DNA from: Hygrocybe punicea
Taxonomy: Eukaryota > Basidiomycota > Agaricomycetes > Agaricales > Hygrophoraceae
Assembly (NCBI GenBank): GCA_963556145.1
Contig: OY744471.1
Coordinates: 2,101,590-2,165,589, forward strand
Direction: 5' to 3'
Length of the DNA stretch: 64,000 bases
The position numbers and the translations under genes are program-made. A model generated the notes under the pieces. That model made no database searches. It was not told the DNA's origin and saw only the letters and a list, made by a program, of their open reading frames with translations. Shown here in pieces: positions 20,087 through 32,834 of the stretch (position 1 is the stretch's first letter; every line of letters starts with the position of its first letter).

Positions 20087-22190
20087 ATGTCATGTCGGGT
20101 TATGTCAGGTTGGAATGGGAGTCGTTTGGAGGTATCAGGTTTGTCCAGATTCGTGAGATATCAACGATACAGGCTCAGGGGAACATTGAGTCTCTACAGC
20201 GTTGTCAAATATTTCTGGGCCCAAACCATCATCATTTTAGAAAATTTGCATTCAATGATGACTTTCCAGGCATGGCTGAACTCAATAGATGCCAACAGTC
20301 TCAATGCACCAAGTGTTAATGCTGACTATATTTGCAGATACAAGGGCAGCCTGATCAGAAAATACTTTAAGAGTCTTGCTCAAGTGATGTCATTTTTAAT
20401 CTATGATCTCATCCCATGCACTGTACTTGATGGCTGGACCACTATCAGAGCTCTCATTGTCCTGCTTTGGCATACAGATGTGAAAAACACCGAAGAATAT
20501 CTAGTGCGGCATCTACTCCAGCTGGAATACTTATTTTATATCAGGCAGAGTTATCGCATCATTGCAGATTTTCTCAATATTTCCACTCAATATGCACCAA
20601 GTATCTTGATCAGCAAGCCAAAATTTCACTTCTTCCTCCACCTTGTAGCTGATATCCATCAATTTGGACTGGCAATTATCTTCTCTACAGAGTGCTATGA
20701 GTCCTTTAACCATGTATTCCACTTAACATGCATTTACAGCAACCGGCAATCCTCCAGTCTCAACATGTGCAATACCTTTGCTTCTCAGGACATCATCAAA
20801 CAGATTGCCACTGGGGGTTTCTGGTTTGATCATACAGTGAAGACTTGGGTTCAAGCTGGAAAGGATATTCACCAGTACATCAAGGAACACCCTCAAGTGG
20901 CATGCAGGCTGGGGCTCCATGAGGACGTTGGATTAGATGTGCCAGTGTAGTCACATGACTGCAGTTCCCACGGTTCGGTTTCCTTTAGCAGTGAGATCCC
21001 TTGTTTTGTAGAGTCAGTTCTGGATTCCAACTCGATTCCAGTGGATCTCAGAGTAGCAACCTCCCTCACACTCCAACGTGCCCCCGAAAGAAACCTGTAT
21101 GGACAGTCCATTCACCTCTTCAATCAATGCCCATCATCAATATATTCCAGATCATGTGAAGCTTGTCCTGCTCATCCTCATAAACAGCAAGTGCAAGTGC
21201 CCTGCTCCTGTCTCATGGAGTCAAACACATTGTTCTAAAATTGTAGGGTTGTCTCAGGCAGCTCCTCCCACATGGTCATGGTTCCACCAGGTGCAGTCAT
21301 TTGTTGCTCTCAATGGTGAGAGAATCTCGATTGGGAGTCATGTCATCTTTCAGGACTCCTCAGACTCCCTGGTATGTTTATTCTGTTGTCTTTTGACAAA
21401 TGCTGATGTATGAGAAAGTTGTCAACCAGCCAGATCAATGAGATCCTTGTGGGTGAGGTTGGCCCACAAGTAGCTGCTTACATAGCTGTTCAGCCATTAG
21501 AATTCCTTCCCTCTCTTCACCTGACATACCGTTTGCCCTGCCTCAGGCCAACAGCAAGCCAAATAGTGATCAAACCAATGGTAAGCAGACTTTAGAACAG
21601 ATGTTCCAGGTGATTATAATTGTGACAGAATATCATGTCGGCTGTCAACATACAACACGACTGTGTTTCATCAGGGTGTACCCAGTCGTCTTGTGTATTC
21701 AACAAGAAGGAAGGGACAAAGATGTGAATGATAGTGGTTCACTTGCCTACAGATCAGTTCATTCTGAACACTCATTCCTTACATAACTATCAACACATCA
21801 AGAGTGTGCTTCCTCCCAATCTTCACAAGTGGACAACACTGGTTAGCGACCTGGCAACTGTACAAAAGGAAGCAGCGAGACATTTACAGTCTACCAGGGC
21901 AAAAAAACAGGAGGGTGCACATCCTCCTGCTCCAGCCTCTGCTCCAGCTGGCCATCTGCAAAGTGCCTCCACCCAATTTATGGCCCTAGAGAGTGTTTCC
22001 ACCATCGATACCCCCATTGGCGACATTGCAATCCCAAGTTCTGCACCCCACTTTGAGCACTTGTCCAAAGCCAAAGCCAGGGCTAAAGGGAAGGCCAAGA
22101 ATACATTAAGTGATCGAACAGCAGCTGCAGCTGGGAGCCAGCAAACGACGGCAAGCTTAACTGACATCCCCCTCCTCTTTATTTTCTGAT
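20087..22190 (+). pseudogene. Plavaka/CACTA-like transposase, C-terminal part, degenerate
   Basis: An open frame to 20950 contains PKFHFFLHLVADIHQFG, then TECYESFNHVFHLTCIYSN and WVQAGKDI. This is the arrangement I associate with the C-terminal half of fungal Plavaka-type (CACTA-related) transposases. Downstream pieces in shifting frames continue the same protein: FHQVQSFVALNGERISIG (about 21280), EVGPQVAAYIAVQPLEFLP (about 21460), and an Ala-rich tail ending at 22187-22189. Frame changes, some perhaps introns, prevent a clean model. The family call is from memory of the motif order and is moderate. About 150 bp after the 20950 stop resemble 23510-23660 in the FunK1 gene. Confidence 0.5.
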
Positions 22191-22255
22191 GTCTCATCTA
22201 GAATACACCTCTGACACCACAAAAATATGGATATCACCCATATGCATATAGTCAA

Positions 22256-22495
22256 ATGACCCATCCACCAGCCATACTCCCCACACCACACCAATATTTA
22301 TACACTAATCCCCCAACAATGCACCATCCATATGCAGACAGATATGCTAGCCCTTCAGTATCCATGACCACACCCACTGTCTCACCTCATCTCTACACTT
22401 CCTTATTTCATCCAAATCCTTACATGTACCCTCTTAATTCCTTGACAACCACCTCAACTGCACCAAATATGTATCCTTATTCATCTGCCAGATAA
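22256..22495 (+). CDS. Pro/Tyr/His-rich short ORF
   Basis: 79 codons of low-complexity Pro, Tyr, His, Ser and Thr (HPYADRY, NPYMYPLN). It may be the disordered C-terminal tail of the preceding transposase protein after an intron. No domain. Confidence 0.25.
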   Translation: MTHPPAILPTPHQYLYTNPPTMHHPYADRYASPSVSMTTPTVSPHLYTSLFHPNPYMYPLNSLTTTSTAPNMYPYSSAR

Positions 22496-22809
22496 TATTA
22501 CAAAATTGTTTATGAAATTGTTCCATTTCTGGAAGCACAATGCAATTTCAACATTTGTGGCTCATGTCAGGTTCAACTCATGTCAAATGTCCCCCACAAC
22601 TATTCTCTGAAGGCAAGAAAGCTCCCAGCCCCACAGGATCACCCCCATTGATGCGTGAAGTGTCATGCTAGTAGCATAACCTTCATGTTGACTTCCTATC
22701 ACCAAAAAAATAAGCTCCACGATGGGCACAGATTGCAGTCCCAAGAGATTCACTCGTCCCTGCCTAGATGCGATGATACAACGAGAATTGGCAGGGTAGC
22801 AAATTCCCC

Positions 22810-24791
22810 ATGGTTCCTCAATTGGTCAAAATGCTCTTTCCTGATAAAGTCATACCAGCCATAATTCGCAAAGTATTTCTGACAATTCTCGATCAAATGC
22901 GTGACAAAAGAGGTTGGAAAAAGCTTCAGCACCAAAAATTTGGGACAGAGGGTGCTGAGATGAGATTGGCAACATTTTTCAACCTTGTTAACACCAAAAT
23001 AACCAGTCTCCCTAGTTTGTTGCAGAAGAACCAAGGTCACATTTGTAATGCGCAATACTGCAGTGTGCCGCTAAAGGGTTCAGGTCCAAAGCGGAAACCA
23101 GACTTGATCCTCACAAAACATTTCAAGCTTGTGTTTACCTGGAGTGATGTAGATGCCATGGCAGAGTTGACGAGCAGTCGGACATTCACTACCATCATCA
23201 GGAAGACCCCCTTGTTCAAGTCATATTTGGTATTCAAAGCGCAAGAAGATCACAGATGCATGATAACCTTGGCGATATGTGGGACGAAATTCTACCTTTC
23301 ATTATTTGATCAGGCAGGTGTTTGCCACTCCCAGGAACTTGACATTAACAATGACATAGAGAAGCTTCTGCATGTCCTTGCTGGACTTAGTTTTGCATCC
23401 AAGGAATGGTTGGGTTATGATCCAACAATCATCCATCACCTGGATAGAGTCATGGAAGTCAAGGTGGTGAATTGGTACCGGATCAAGCAGACAATCTTCT
23501 AGAGCGATGTGCTCTGTGGCCAGTGTAGTAGATGTGCCTGGGCAGTCACGTGATTAGGATTCCCACAGTTCAGTTCCTTTAGTAGCACAGACCTCGTGTT
23601 GTAGCAATTATCATCACTACCATCACTCGATCCCTTTTGAGTTCTTGAGCAGCCTCCATCCCTCCACACTGAGCAACAATATGCTGGCATGGGACTCACA
23701 ACAGTGAAGATTATGCAATCAAAGATACATGGACTGACACATCCCGCAATCTCACCGAGAAAGACTTTTTGGACAACCTAACTGACATCGACGGGGTACC
23801 AAAAGTCATGGAAGAAGCTATCATTACCATCAATGATGAACCAGATACCACTGATAACTGCAGATTAGCAATGGAGGATGTATCTATTCCACGGAGCAAG
23901 CTGGGACAAAAGAAATTCAGTAATCTTGAGAACTGAATTAATTGCAGACTTGTATTGGAACCCCTTGGAATTCCTTTGATGTCCTTCAACTCCAAGGAAG
24001 AACTGATATTGGTTCTCATTGATATTGTAGAAAGTGGGTCATTTCAGTGGCATGGTATGATATCAGCTGATGCCATGATTTGGTTCATTGTAAACTCATT
24101 GAGGAAAAGGGTATTCTTCATCGTGACATCAGTTTAAATAATGTCATGATGTATACCCCCAAAATTGCAGAGAACTGTCAACCTTCCATGCCATCAGAAA
24201 ACCACCAAGGATATCTTATTGATTTCAACTGTGCATTTGTATACCCAAGCAACAGACAACTTACAGTGATGAAAGCAAGGAATTCCGACACTCGAAAAAA
24301 TCCTGCTGTCTCAGCAGGGCACCAAACCATTAGTGGTGTTATATTATTATATATTCCAGTGCCTTTGATCTTGTCTTCAGAGAACAGTGCCATTTATGGC
24401 TTGGGCGGTGATGATGATGATGATGACGGCAATGGCAATGGCAATGGCAATGAACGTGATGAATGTGAACACAATGAGGGTGAGGTTGGTGAAGGAAAAG
24501 ATGAGCAGGGTGAATGAAGACAGGATGGCTAACAATGGACAGACAGATGGACATGAGTCTGAACCCAATGCCCTCCAGGGAAATGTCAACGACAAAGACA
24601 GAGATGACTACCCAGTCTACCCAATCTCCCATCAGGGCAGTCAGGACCTCTCCGACATCATACATGCAGGCATGATTGCATCCGAAGCTAATGATCCAAT
24701 CCTAAAATGTAAACAAGATGATATCTTTACTGAAGTCATATCCGAGAGAGTGAAGGCCAACAGACGTCGCAGACTCACTGGCAAAACATGA
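22810..24791 (+). pseudogene. FunK1-type fungal protein kinase-like gene
   Basis: A fungal-specific protein-kinase-like protein in pieces. N-lobe side: AMAELTSSRTF, YLVFKAQEDHRCMITLAICG, FYLSLFDQAGVCHSQELDIN and LAGLSFASKEWLGYDPT (22810-23502). A middle piece in another frame (23709-23937) contains YAIKDTWTDTSRNLTEKDFL. Then come LEPLGIPLMSF (about 23960), the catalytic loop GILHRDISLNNVM (about 24110) and GYLIDFNCA (about 24205), where the expected DFG/DFD is DFN. A short intron near 24339-24382 joins the activation segment to VPFMAW. 23503-23700 resembles DNA after the Plavaka stop and replaces expected coding sequence. The frame ends at 24789-24791. Probably a decayed member of an expanded family. 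Confidence 0.65.
24404..24460 (+). repeat. GATGAT / GGCAAT simple repeat in the kinase-like gene
   Basis: A (GAT)n run followed by (GGCAAT)n; reads Met/Ala in the spliced frame or Asp/Gly-Asn in the unspliced frame. Confidence 0.8.
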
Positions 24792-25371
24792 ATCCTTGGA
24801 TCAGGCAAAATAGTGAGCTTGCCTGTCACCTTGGAAGGATTTTCCAGTGACTAAACCCCACCATTCCCTTGTGTTCAATATAGTACATAAACATTTGCAG
24901 CCTACTATAAATACCCCTCCAGCCTGTTGTTAAGTACGTCGTATTCTGTCTATGAATTATGCATTCGTCTGTTTGTATATTAATGATACCTGTGCCTTAT
25001 TTGTTCTCCTTTATTCACATGACATGTTGACTTTCTTCTGCTACAACCATGAGTGTGCTTTCGAGGTTTAAATCATCCAGAAACTCATCCAACTCTTCCA
25101 GAAGTGTTCACAAAGGGGATAAACCATCTATAGTGAAAATGGCAGCCCTTCCTTAGGCTCTCGTGGTTGAGACGACGAAAATAGCCTCATTGTGAACAAC
25201 CATTGTAGCTCTTCCCCCTGCAAGTAAAAGGCTCAAACATTCGGCCCTAGAAATCTGTCATTGGCATGATATCCCTGAAAATTCTCTTGACGCCTTCCAT
25301 GACGTGAGTAATTCTTGTGTCCTCGATGCCTCACTGACAATGGATAATGCGCTCAGCTTGGCACCCTGATC
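24792..25371. other. No gene seen
   Basis: AT-rich, scattered stops. A short Ser-rich frame at 25050-25150 (RFKSSRNSSNSSRS) could be an exon of the next locus. Confidence 0.4.
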
Positions 25372-26363
25372 ATGATGTTGCTGGACATCAAAGCTGATTT
25401 CATTGGTCAGAAGCTCCGCAATAGTAAGGATTCTCATGCTCAATTGTTGGCATCATCGGATTTCAGGGTGAGTGTTATACAATTGTATGGCACATTTCTT
25501 CTCACATCCCACAACCAGGCCAGGTTGCAGGACCATTTGTTGGCATGTCGATTGTCTCCCAACCTCACAGCTTATGTCACAAATCTTGCTTCTCACAATA
25601 TGGTAAGATATTTGATGTATCAGCAGTTGCTATTCTGAAAGTCATGCTAGACAGTAATCAAAGAAGAACCCCTTGTCTTCAAGGTTCCTGTTGAGGTTTT
25701 CGAGGATCCTGAATTGTGGATCAAACTTACGACACTCGTCAAAGAACTCTTAACTTTGGGATGAAGCAATATCAAACAAAAGGTTACATTTCATTGCCGG
25801 TACAGATGATGAATTGATGACTTTCCCTTTTAGATCTCTGGGTCTCTGGGAGCTGTTAGAAAAGAGCTCAACATCAGTGAGCTGACAAGATCACTCGCAC
25901 CTAGTGGCATTGAGATCACATCTCTTTCACTGGTCCTGTATTGCATTTCTGGTGAGTATGCGCATGGACAGTGAGATGCAACTCATTCTTTCTCTCTTTC
26001 CGATTCTAGCACCAATCTTTAGTGTATTTCGATCAGAAATGCAAAGAAAAATGTCAAGGGCTGCACCTTACCAAGAATGGCAAGAATGGTAAGAAAGATG
26101 TATGCGCTGAGATACCCATTGACCCAGTACTACTCCAGGAGGATGAGGCCTGCACTCATGAGGCTTTTGAACACGATAACGAACAATACCCAGAGGAAGA
26201 CAGTAATTCAGATGATGAGTGTGGCCTTCGCCTACTGGTTGAAAGTATAAGGCTAACAAATTTTGGAATTACCTCGATGATGAACTATCTAAGCTTCACC
26301 AATACATTCGCAAGAATTCGAACACAGCCAAGGAGCAAGATGAGCAGCTTACACAGTATGTGA
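25372..26363 (+). pseudogene. Unrecognised Agaricomycete-type hypothetical protein, fragmented
   Basis: Three frames together read like one protein. 25380-25630 is helical (RLQDHLLACRLSPNLTAYVT). 25690-25760 reads PVEVFEDPELWIKLTTLVKE. 26020-26290 reads an acidic segment EDEACTHEAFEHDNEQYPEE followed, in another frame, by FWNYLDDELSKL. The pattern (a helical core, a DPELW-like turn, an acidic linker, a FWxYxDxxL motif) resembles proteins that recur next to transposons in mushroom genomes, but I cannot name the family. Introns or frameshifts separate the pieces. Confidence 0.35.
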
Positions 26364-27073
26364 TGATTGACATTTATAAGTTCATTTGACTGAGAAGGTT
26401 GTAGGTTCTTTACTCAGTGTTTCCAGCATGATCTAAGGCTCTACCCAGGAACACTCCAGAAAAGTGCAGTGACCTCTCCTGAACTATTATGGCAGAGCTG
26501 CCTGCAGGCCAAATTACAATGGTGATTTGTATGTTTCCCCTTGGTTCTCTCCATGATAAATTGAATTCTTACCATGTATCTGCAGTGGTGATCTGTCATC
26601 TGTTCCATCCGAGAGATCTCCGCTCCCCATTTTTGTCTTCACATTTCAGTGTTCAACCCTTCCCAGCTTGTTGCATCGTCCTGTTTGTTGTCACATTGCT
26701 TGAGGATTATCCCTCCACTGCCCCAGATCTGCTTCATCCTCAATTTTTTCGGCTGTCTCATCACTCATTGCTCATGCTCTTTTTGGTTCCCCCCCTCCAT
26801 TTGCTTTCAAACCTGCTGTTGCTCTGTACTCATGTTCTTGCCACTCGTTTATAGCCATTATATAATATTTTTTTGTCATTCAATACATTCATCATGCCAT
26901 GTCCCCATCAATTTACAATGTGCATGAATATGGGTTGTGAATATGGGTTGTGACCCAATAGTAATTTAAGCCTTACCCCAATAATGTCCTGCAGGCTCAG
27001 GCTAATGTCAACATTGAGATGGACATGGAGCCAACCTCAGGCCAACCTTGGCATCATGATTGCAAGGCTGGTA
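26364..27073. other. No gene seen
   Basis: Pyrimidine-rich sequence (26490-26930); the open frames are Leu/Phe/Ser/Cys-rich and unconvincing. Confidence 0.45.
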
Positions 27074-27329
27074 CATCAGCAAAACCCGGTTCCGCTACCA
27101 AGCCATATATAGCAATTCCATAGATGTCATAGCACCCATAGCAGCCATAGCAAGGTCTTATAATTTACAGCACTACCTAGCTTTGCACACTCCTATGAAT
27201 TACTACATAGTTTGGCTGGCCTCTATAGAGTACTTTATAGATGGCCCAGAATGTACTGGAATCCCTGCCATACCACTGCTGGTTCATTGGTACTTTCTCA
27301 CATTCAGCAATGTTGAAAACTGTCATATC

Positions 27330-27868
27330 CCATGCAGCTCCGCCGGATTCCGACGAACTCCGCTCCGGACTTTTCCGCCGACTTATCTTATCTTATCTTA
27401 TCTTATCTTCTCGCGTATGTTATTGTTCTTCTCTTGTTAATTACTATTCTTCCCCATCTCCATTTACTCCGACCTCCTTTTCTCTTCCTCCCCTTTGTTT
27501 ACTTGTCACCGTACATAGCAACCTTTTATCCCTTTTATTTTCTTCCGAACTCCGGTCCTCTTTCCGGAGTTCATATTGTCTTCACGTCTCCAAGGACATG
27601 ACAATTAGTCTACCAAGTATATAAACTAGAACTACAATGTCCTGTAACTCCGTTCAGAAAATCAACTTGAGTTCCTTATTTCTTACCCACTCTCAAACTT
27701 AAGGCTTTCCCTTAAGCTCATTAGTTATCTTAGTACTTAGTCCGGAACTCCAGACTAACTCCGCTCCGTCCACGTCTTCTCAATATGACTTAAGGAAGTA
27801 GTGAACCTACTTCAAGAGTTGACGTCTCCGCTCCTCCGAAGAACTCCGATCCTTCCGGAGTTGCACGC
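27330..27868 (+). mobile_element. MITE-like block with ACTCCG/CGGAGT subterminal words
   Basis: Starts ATGCAGCTCCG and ends CGGAGTTGCAC, an imperfect inverted pair. ACTCCG/CGGAGT recur many times near both ends, and a (TTATC)n run lies at 27384-27408. No flanking duplication found. Confidence 0.4.
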
Positions 27869-28410
27869 CTCTAACAAAAACTCAAAATGGTACTAATATA
27901 TTTGTATAGTGACAACAAATACTATAGCATTGTATTGAGCGCCGAAACAGTAACAACCTTCCACCTAATGTGATCGTGACTCGCATGCCGGGAACTCTGC
28001 GTGCTCCCCCCAACCGAGACACCGCTTTCCCCCACTCAGACAGTCATGCAATCCGCTCGCAAGCAGGGCAAGCCCATGAGCGCCATGTTTGCCCAACAGT
28101 CACCTACGCTGTCACCTACACTGCAAGCAAATGGGCGCAACCGGCATTCTGCCTCGCGCGCCACCTCTCGCAGCTCATGCTCTGTGAACCCAGTTGCATC
28201 CACGTTCCCTTCCATACCGGTGTCACTGCACCCACTGGCAGCGGGTGATTACAGTAAAATGGGGGATCCGGGCACCGAACCCAAACCCGGACCCAGACCT
28301 GAACAGGGCTGCACGTGCGGAGTGCTTGGAGGCAAGCAACATGTTCGAGGTCCTTCGGTGGTGCAACACGAGTAATTACGACACTGAAGGGAACATAAGA
28401 ATGAAGTATG

Positions 28411-28770
28411 TTAATTGGACAAGATAGTGGAACGTACAAGTTCATCCTCAAACACATTGGAGGCATTGACGATAGACCTATGGTCACTTTCGATTGAGGA
28501 CGAGAGTTTGCCGCAGTTGTTTTGCCTGGCAATGGTGGTCAGCATGACTGTAGTGAATACCAGGGGACCAATGACCTGGTCAGGAGAGCCAGCGGGATAG
28601 TAACGACCGCCAAAGGAGCCGCCGCGCCAAGAGAGGGGAGAACCCAGAAAGTGACAGGTGTATGAGGCAGGATTGAAGGCGCCGTTGGGGCTGGTGTAAG
28701 AGCTGAGGGCAATTGGGTGATCTGGAGAATGGGCAGCGGCGGGGAGGGCGATGGGCTGGAAGGTGGACAT
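28411..28770 (-). pseudogene. Possible captured coding fragment (unknown)
   Basis: The minus frame reads HSPDHPIALSSYTSPNGAF, then CHFLGSPLSWRGGSFGGRYY, then a charged end FEDELVRSTIL with a stop at 28411. The composition is unlike the flanking repeats. It lies wholly inside the CATCAGCAAA element, so it may be cargo. No family recognised. Confidence 0.3.
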
Positions 28771-29681
28771 TGCAGGGGGGAGGGGGTAAGGGCTGATGGT
28801 TGCCTCGCAGGAAAGTGTAGGAGTGTTGCCAGATTCCTTGCTTGCCTCTGATTGGCCAGACTGATACTCCCATGCCTGATGGGACGCGAACAACAGTGGT
28901 CTCAAAAGCAGAGATGGGGGTTGAGTCGAGGACGTGTGAGTGTATGTGTGGAGACCCACATGTCAATCTGGGCAAGGGGTGCTGGGCAACGAATGTGGGG
29001 GGAGGGCAGATTGGGGAAGGTGGGAATTGGAGTAACAGCTTGGCGAGGGATAGGAAGACAACAGAGTGGAGAGGGGTGTGTCCGGGGGCAAGGGGGCAAG
29101 GCGTCGAGGCCATAGTGTCAAGATCAAGCTCCATATCATCTGGATTGAATGGGCCGTTGTGGTGTTCCGGGATGTAGGGAGGGGGATTTGGCTACTGAGA
29201 GGTTATGCGAGACTGAGAATTTTGGAAGTGCTGTAGAGGAGCAAGAGCTGCAGCGGGCACCAGTAGTCAGGACTGCAAAAACTCACAGAAGGGCATGGGT
29301 GAACCCACCCATGCCTTGCCATTGCTGCCATCCGTGTTCACTCGCCATCTGGGATCCTCCACATGGTCGTGGGTGGTCTAAAACGGTGGGGAAAGGTGGC
29401 GGTGGGCAATAAAATGGAAAAAAGTGAACTGTGCCAAACATGAACAAAGATAGGACTTACAAGAATTTCATGAACTCGAATGTGAGATGTACTTAGCCTA
29501 GGATTGGGAGACCTGTGTAGTATCAGCGTGATTTTTAGAGGAATATGTAGTGGGCACACAGAGCTGCATAGTGCTATCAAGTGCTATGTAATCAAAGGTT
29601 TGCTATGGCTGCTATGAATTTGCTATGCCTACTATGGAATTTGGGCAAATGCTATGGCCCGAACCGGGTTTTGCTGATGTA

Positions 29682-30150
29682 CAGGGATTCAAGGCAAACC
29701 TCTCATAGAACATGAGAATCCAAGGTTCATTCAAGGTTCGGTCATCAATGTTGGCACAACAATTGGTAATCACTGTTCAATTTCTCATAAGGTTAAGCCA
29801 TACAAATGATGATTCTAGCCCTTGTACCACACTTCTCATGTTTAAATGGAGGGTTGATGCAATCATTTATTTTACATTGGTCAAAATAGGCTGTCACATT
29901 GTAGCAACATTGCCAGTAAAAACTTCTCATTTGTCATCCCTGTGTGACGTGATGGGTGACACAAGTGACGCCAATGTCCACCTGACCATCCCACTATGTA
30001 AGCCTAACTATAGCTGTTGAGCACATGCCTCAGCAGCTATTGTTTGGCTGAACTTCTCTGTTTTCCCAACCCCGGCAATAAACCTTGCCCCAATACCCGC
30101 ATGTACATAGTATAAGTAGATAGCATTCCAAATATAGTAACATTGGCACC
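29682..30150. other. No gene seen
   Basis: AT-rich flank of the CATCAGCAAA element; no ORF with protein-like composition. Confidence 0.45.
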
Positions 30151-30905
30151 AGAAGCACATCCGACGTCAGGAACAAGGGTACTGATGGGCTCGGGCTTTC
30201 CCGTCACCGTTTCCATGGTCCCGCCCATCACTCACTGGCATGCGCGCTCGTCGTCGTCGTCGTTGTGCACAACAATTTCACTGTCCTGCCGTCTTTTCTT
30301 GCGGATTTTATTACATATCACATATATATTTCCCTACATGCCATATGTAGACTAATATACATGAAAATAAACAAAATAAATGTGAAATAAATGAAATAAA
30401 TAATAATAATACATGGACGAACGGGTGGGTACTCACCTTCGTGGAGGCGCCGGATAGGGTCTGAAAATGGTGGGGAAGGGTGCTGGATGGTGAGTAAGGG
30501 GTGGGATGGATGATGGGGGATGAGGAAGGGTACATGGAGTGGGGGTGGCAATGGGTGGCGAGGAAGGGGCCGGGAAGCGAGGCAGATGGGGGAAACGGAG
30601 AGAGGATGGATGGGGGAGGGCTCCCAGCCCCAAATGAGCAGCGGGAAGGGGTGAGTACATGGGGAAAAAGCAGGAGGGAGGTGGGTACTCACCTTCGCCA
30701 TTGGGGCCCCCCACGGCCCCCTTTGCATTCCATCATCGATAAAAACAATGGGGACGTCATCTACGACATCCCCATGGTCCCCATCGTGGGTTTCGTCGTC
30801 CAGATTGGTCCTGCTGTCGAGTTGCGTGAGGATGGTGGCAGAGGCGATGGCGGTTCCGATATCTCGACAACGATAACGCCGTTGATATGCAGCGCATGTC
30901 CCTAA
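30151..30905 (-). repeat. Dispersed repeat family X, copy B
   Basis: Longest visible copy: AGAAGCACATCCGACGTC at its outer end (30151), an ATAAATAAA stretch (30365-30410), two minus-strand donor sites (GAAG|GTGAGTACCCACC near 30440 and 30695) separated by a pyrimidine tract, and GGGGACGTCATC near 30750. The arrangement looks like short exons with introns but yields no known protein. Confidence 0.65.
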
Positions 30906-31704
30906 GCACGGAAACCCTCTATTGGACCTATTCTAGTCTTGATATGCTGCGATTCGCTGCGATTTATTGCGAAACATCCCGATTTATATGTATCTCCATT
31001 GCGATGCGCGCGATACGGGCGATAATTTGACATTACGGCGATTTTCTTCGGAGTGCTTCGGCCCCCTTCGGAAACATATTTCGAGCCTCTCCGACATCAC
31101 CCACGCTTATACCATTCACCCTATTCCATTCCGATTCCGTTCCGGTTCCAGGGAAGTCTTTATGCAACATGTTTCACTTATTTCAAACACTATAGCTCCT
31201 ATCCTCTAGATATTTTGGAAATTGCTTCGCATGGTGCTATACCCTTTGTTTCAGTTCCATTTCATCCCTATTGCACCATAGTTCTGTCGTGCACCGTCTA
31301 TTTGTCTTGCCTTCTTCACCCTTTATTGTCCTAACAACCAACTTCGCATAAATACCCCCTATAGTTTACATACTAGAGAGACATCTTGTATACCCCCGAT
31401 TCCAGTCTATCATATCACCTCTTTACTGTGCCGTCCATGCGATAGCTCCGCGCTGCTCTATTAAAACTTTGCGTTCCTTCTACAAAGTGCTACGTATACG
31501 CCAAAAACATCACCGACTGTTTCGCACACGCCGCACACATCGCACACATCGCGCACATCGGAAACATCATCGCAGCTATCCAGAGCACCTCTGTGTATTT
31601 TTACTAACCTTTTGGATTCATATTGAACCCCTCAGAATTCGTACAGCACTGTGGTAGAGTTGGTATTTGATTCCGTTCACATTACCGTGGTGCACCCTTT
31701 CACC
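30906..31704. other. Probable MITE remnant, no gene
   Basis: GCTGCGATT/GCGATA words near 30945-31020 and (CACATCG)n near 31530-31565 suggest a subterminal-repeat element. Termini not resolved. Confidence 0.35.
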
Positions 31705-32100
31705 GTTGACGATGCCTTTGTCGTGGGCAACTCTCCACATCTCCCTCATTGTCTTCGTCGCTGTGCGCCCGGTCCGCCACCATTAGTTTCTACATTCGAG
31801 GCCGTTGGTTGAAAAAGTTGGTCACGCCCCTGCGCGGTTTTGAGGACGCCCGGGGAGGTATTCTTGGTGCGTATCGCCACCGTCGTGCTCCTCCTCCTTG
31901 TTCCCGTCGTTGTTGAGGGTGACGATTCACACAGAGACCACCACCCCGGACGTCCTCAAAGCCGCGCAGGAGCACGCCTGACTTTTTCAACCAACGGCCT
32001 CAAATGTCGAAACCAGTGGCAGCGGACCGAGCGCGTAACAACGAAGGCGATGAAGAATGTGTAGAGGGTCGCCCACGGTGATGGCGTCGTCAATGGCGTC
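31705..32100. repeat. Diverged inverted duplication, about 165-bp arms
   Basis: Left arm 31705-31868 and inverted right arm 31935-32100 flank a roughly 65-bp loop. Both arms translate to a related peptide (FVVGNSPHL... and ITVGDPLHI..., both ending VSTFEAVG and then a stop). The right arm continues into family X copy C, so this may be two copies meeting head to head. Confidence 0.65.
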
Positions 32101-32834
32101 ATCGTCGTCGAGATATCGCCATTGCCACCGCCACTGCCGCCATCTCGCGCAACTTGACAGCGGGGCCGATCTGGATGGCAACAACGACGAAGGAGGTGCT
32201 GGGGATGTCTGAGATGACATCCCCATTGCTTTATTCATGGTGGAATGTGGGCAGGGCCGTGGGGAGCCCTTAATGGTACAGGTAAGTACCCACCTCCCTC
32301 CTGCTTTTTCCCCTCGTACTTACCCCTTCCCACCTCTTGTTCGGGGCTGGGAACACTCTCCCATCCGTCCCCTTTCCATTTCCCCCATCCACCTCGCCTT
32401 CCCAGCCCCTTCCTCACCACCAATTGCCACCCCCCACTGCAAGCACCCTTCCCCATCCCCAGCATCCATCCCTCCCCTCACCCACCCTCCAGCACCATCC
32501 CCCATTGATGGTAGACCAACGGCGACGCCTCTGCAAAGGTGGGCACCCACCAGTTCAGTGGCGGCGATGTATCATCATTTTTTATTTCATTTATTTCTCA
32601 TTTATTTTGTTTATTTTCATGTATATTAGTCTACACATGGCAACATTGTAGGGCAATACATATATGATATGTAAAAAATCCACGAGAAAAGATGGCGGGA
32701 CAGTGAAATGGTCGTGCACAACGTCGACGACGACAAGCGCACATGCCTGTGAATGATGGGCGGGGCCATGGCAACAGGTGACGGGAAAGCCCGAGCCCAT
32801 CAGCACCCTTGTTCCTGACGTCGGATGTGCTTCT
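32101..32834 (+). repeat. Dispersed repeat family X, copy C (inverted relative to A and B)
   Basis: Reads opposite to copies A and B: GGGGATGTC near 32200, pyrimidine tract 32290-32500, TTATTTTGTTTATTTTCATG (about 32596), and GACGTCGGATGTGCTTCT ending at 32834. The splice-donor-like sites therefore lie on the + strand here. Confidence 0.65.

Larger units (their letters stand above)
27074..29679 (+). mobile_element. TIR element with CATCAGCAAAACCCGGTTC ends, TA duplication
   Basis: The left end CATCAGCAAAACCCGGTTC (27074-27092) is exactly inverted at 29661-29679. TA flanks both sides (27072-27073, 29680-29681). Subterminal sequence on both sides is rich in TATAGCA/TGCTATG words. It is related to the 55734-57700 element through the shared CATCAGCAAA terminus. 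The interior contains another MITE-like block and a possible captured coding fragment. No transposase recognised. Confidence 0.75.
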
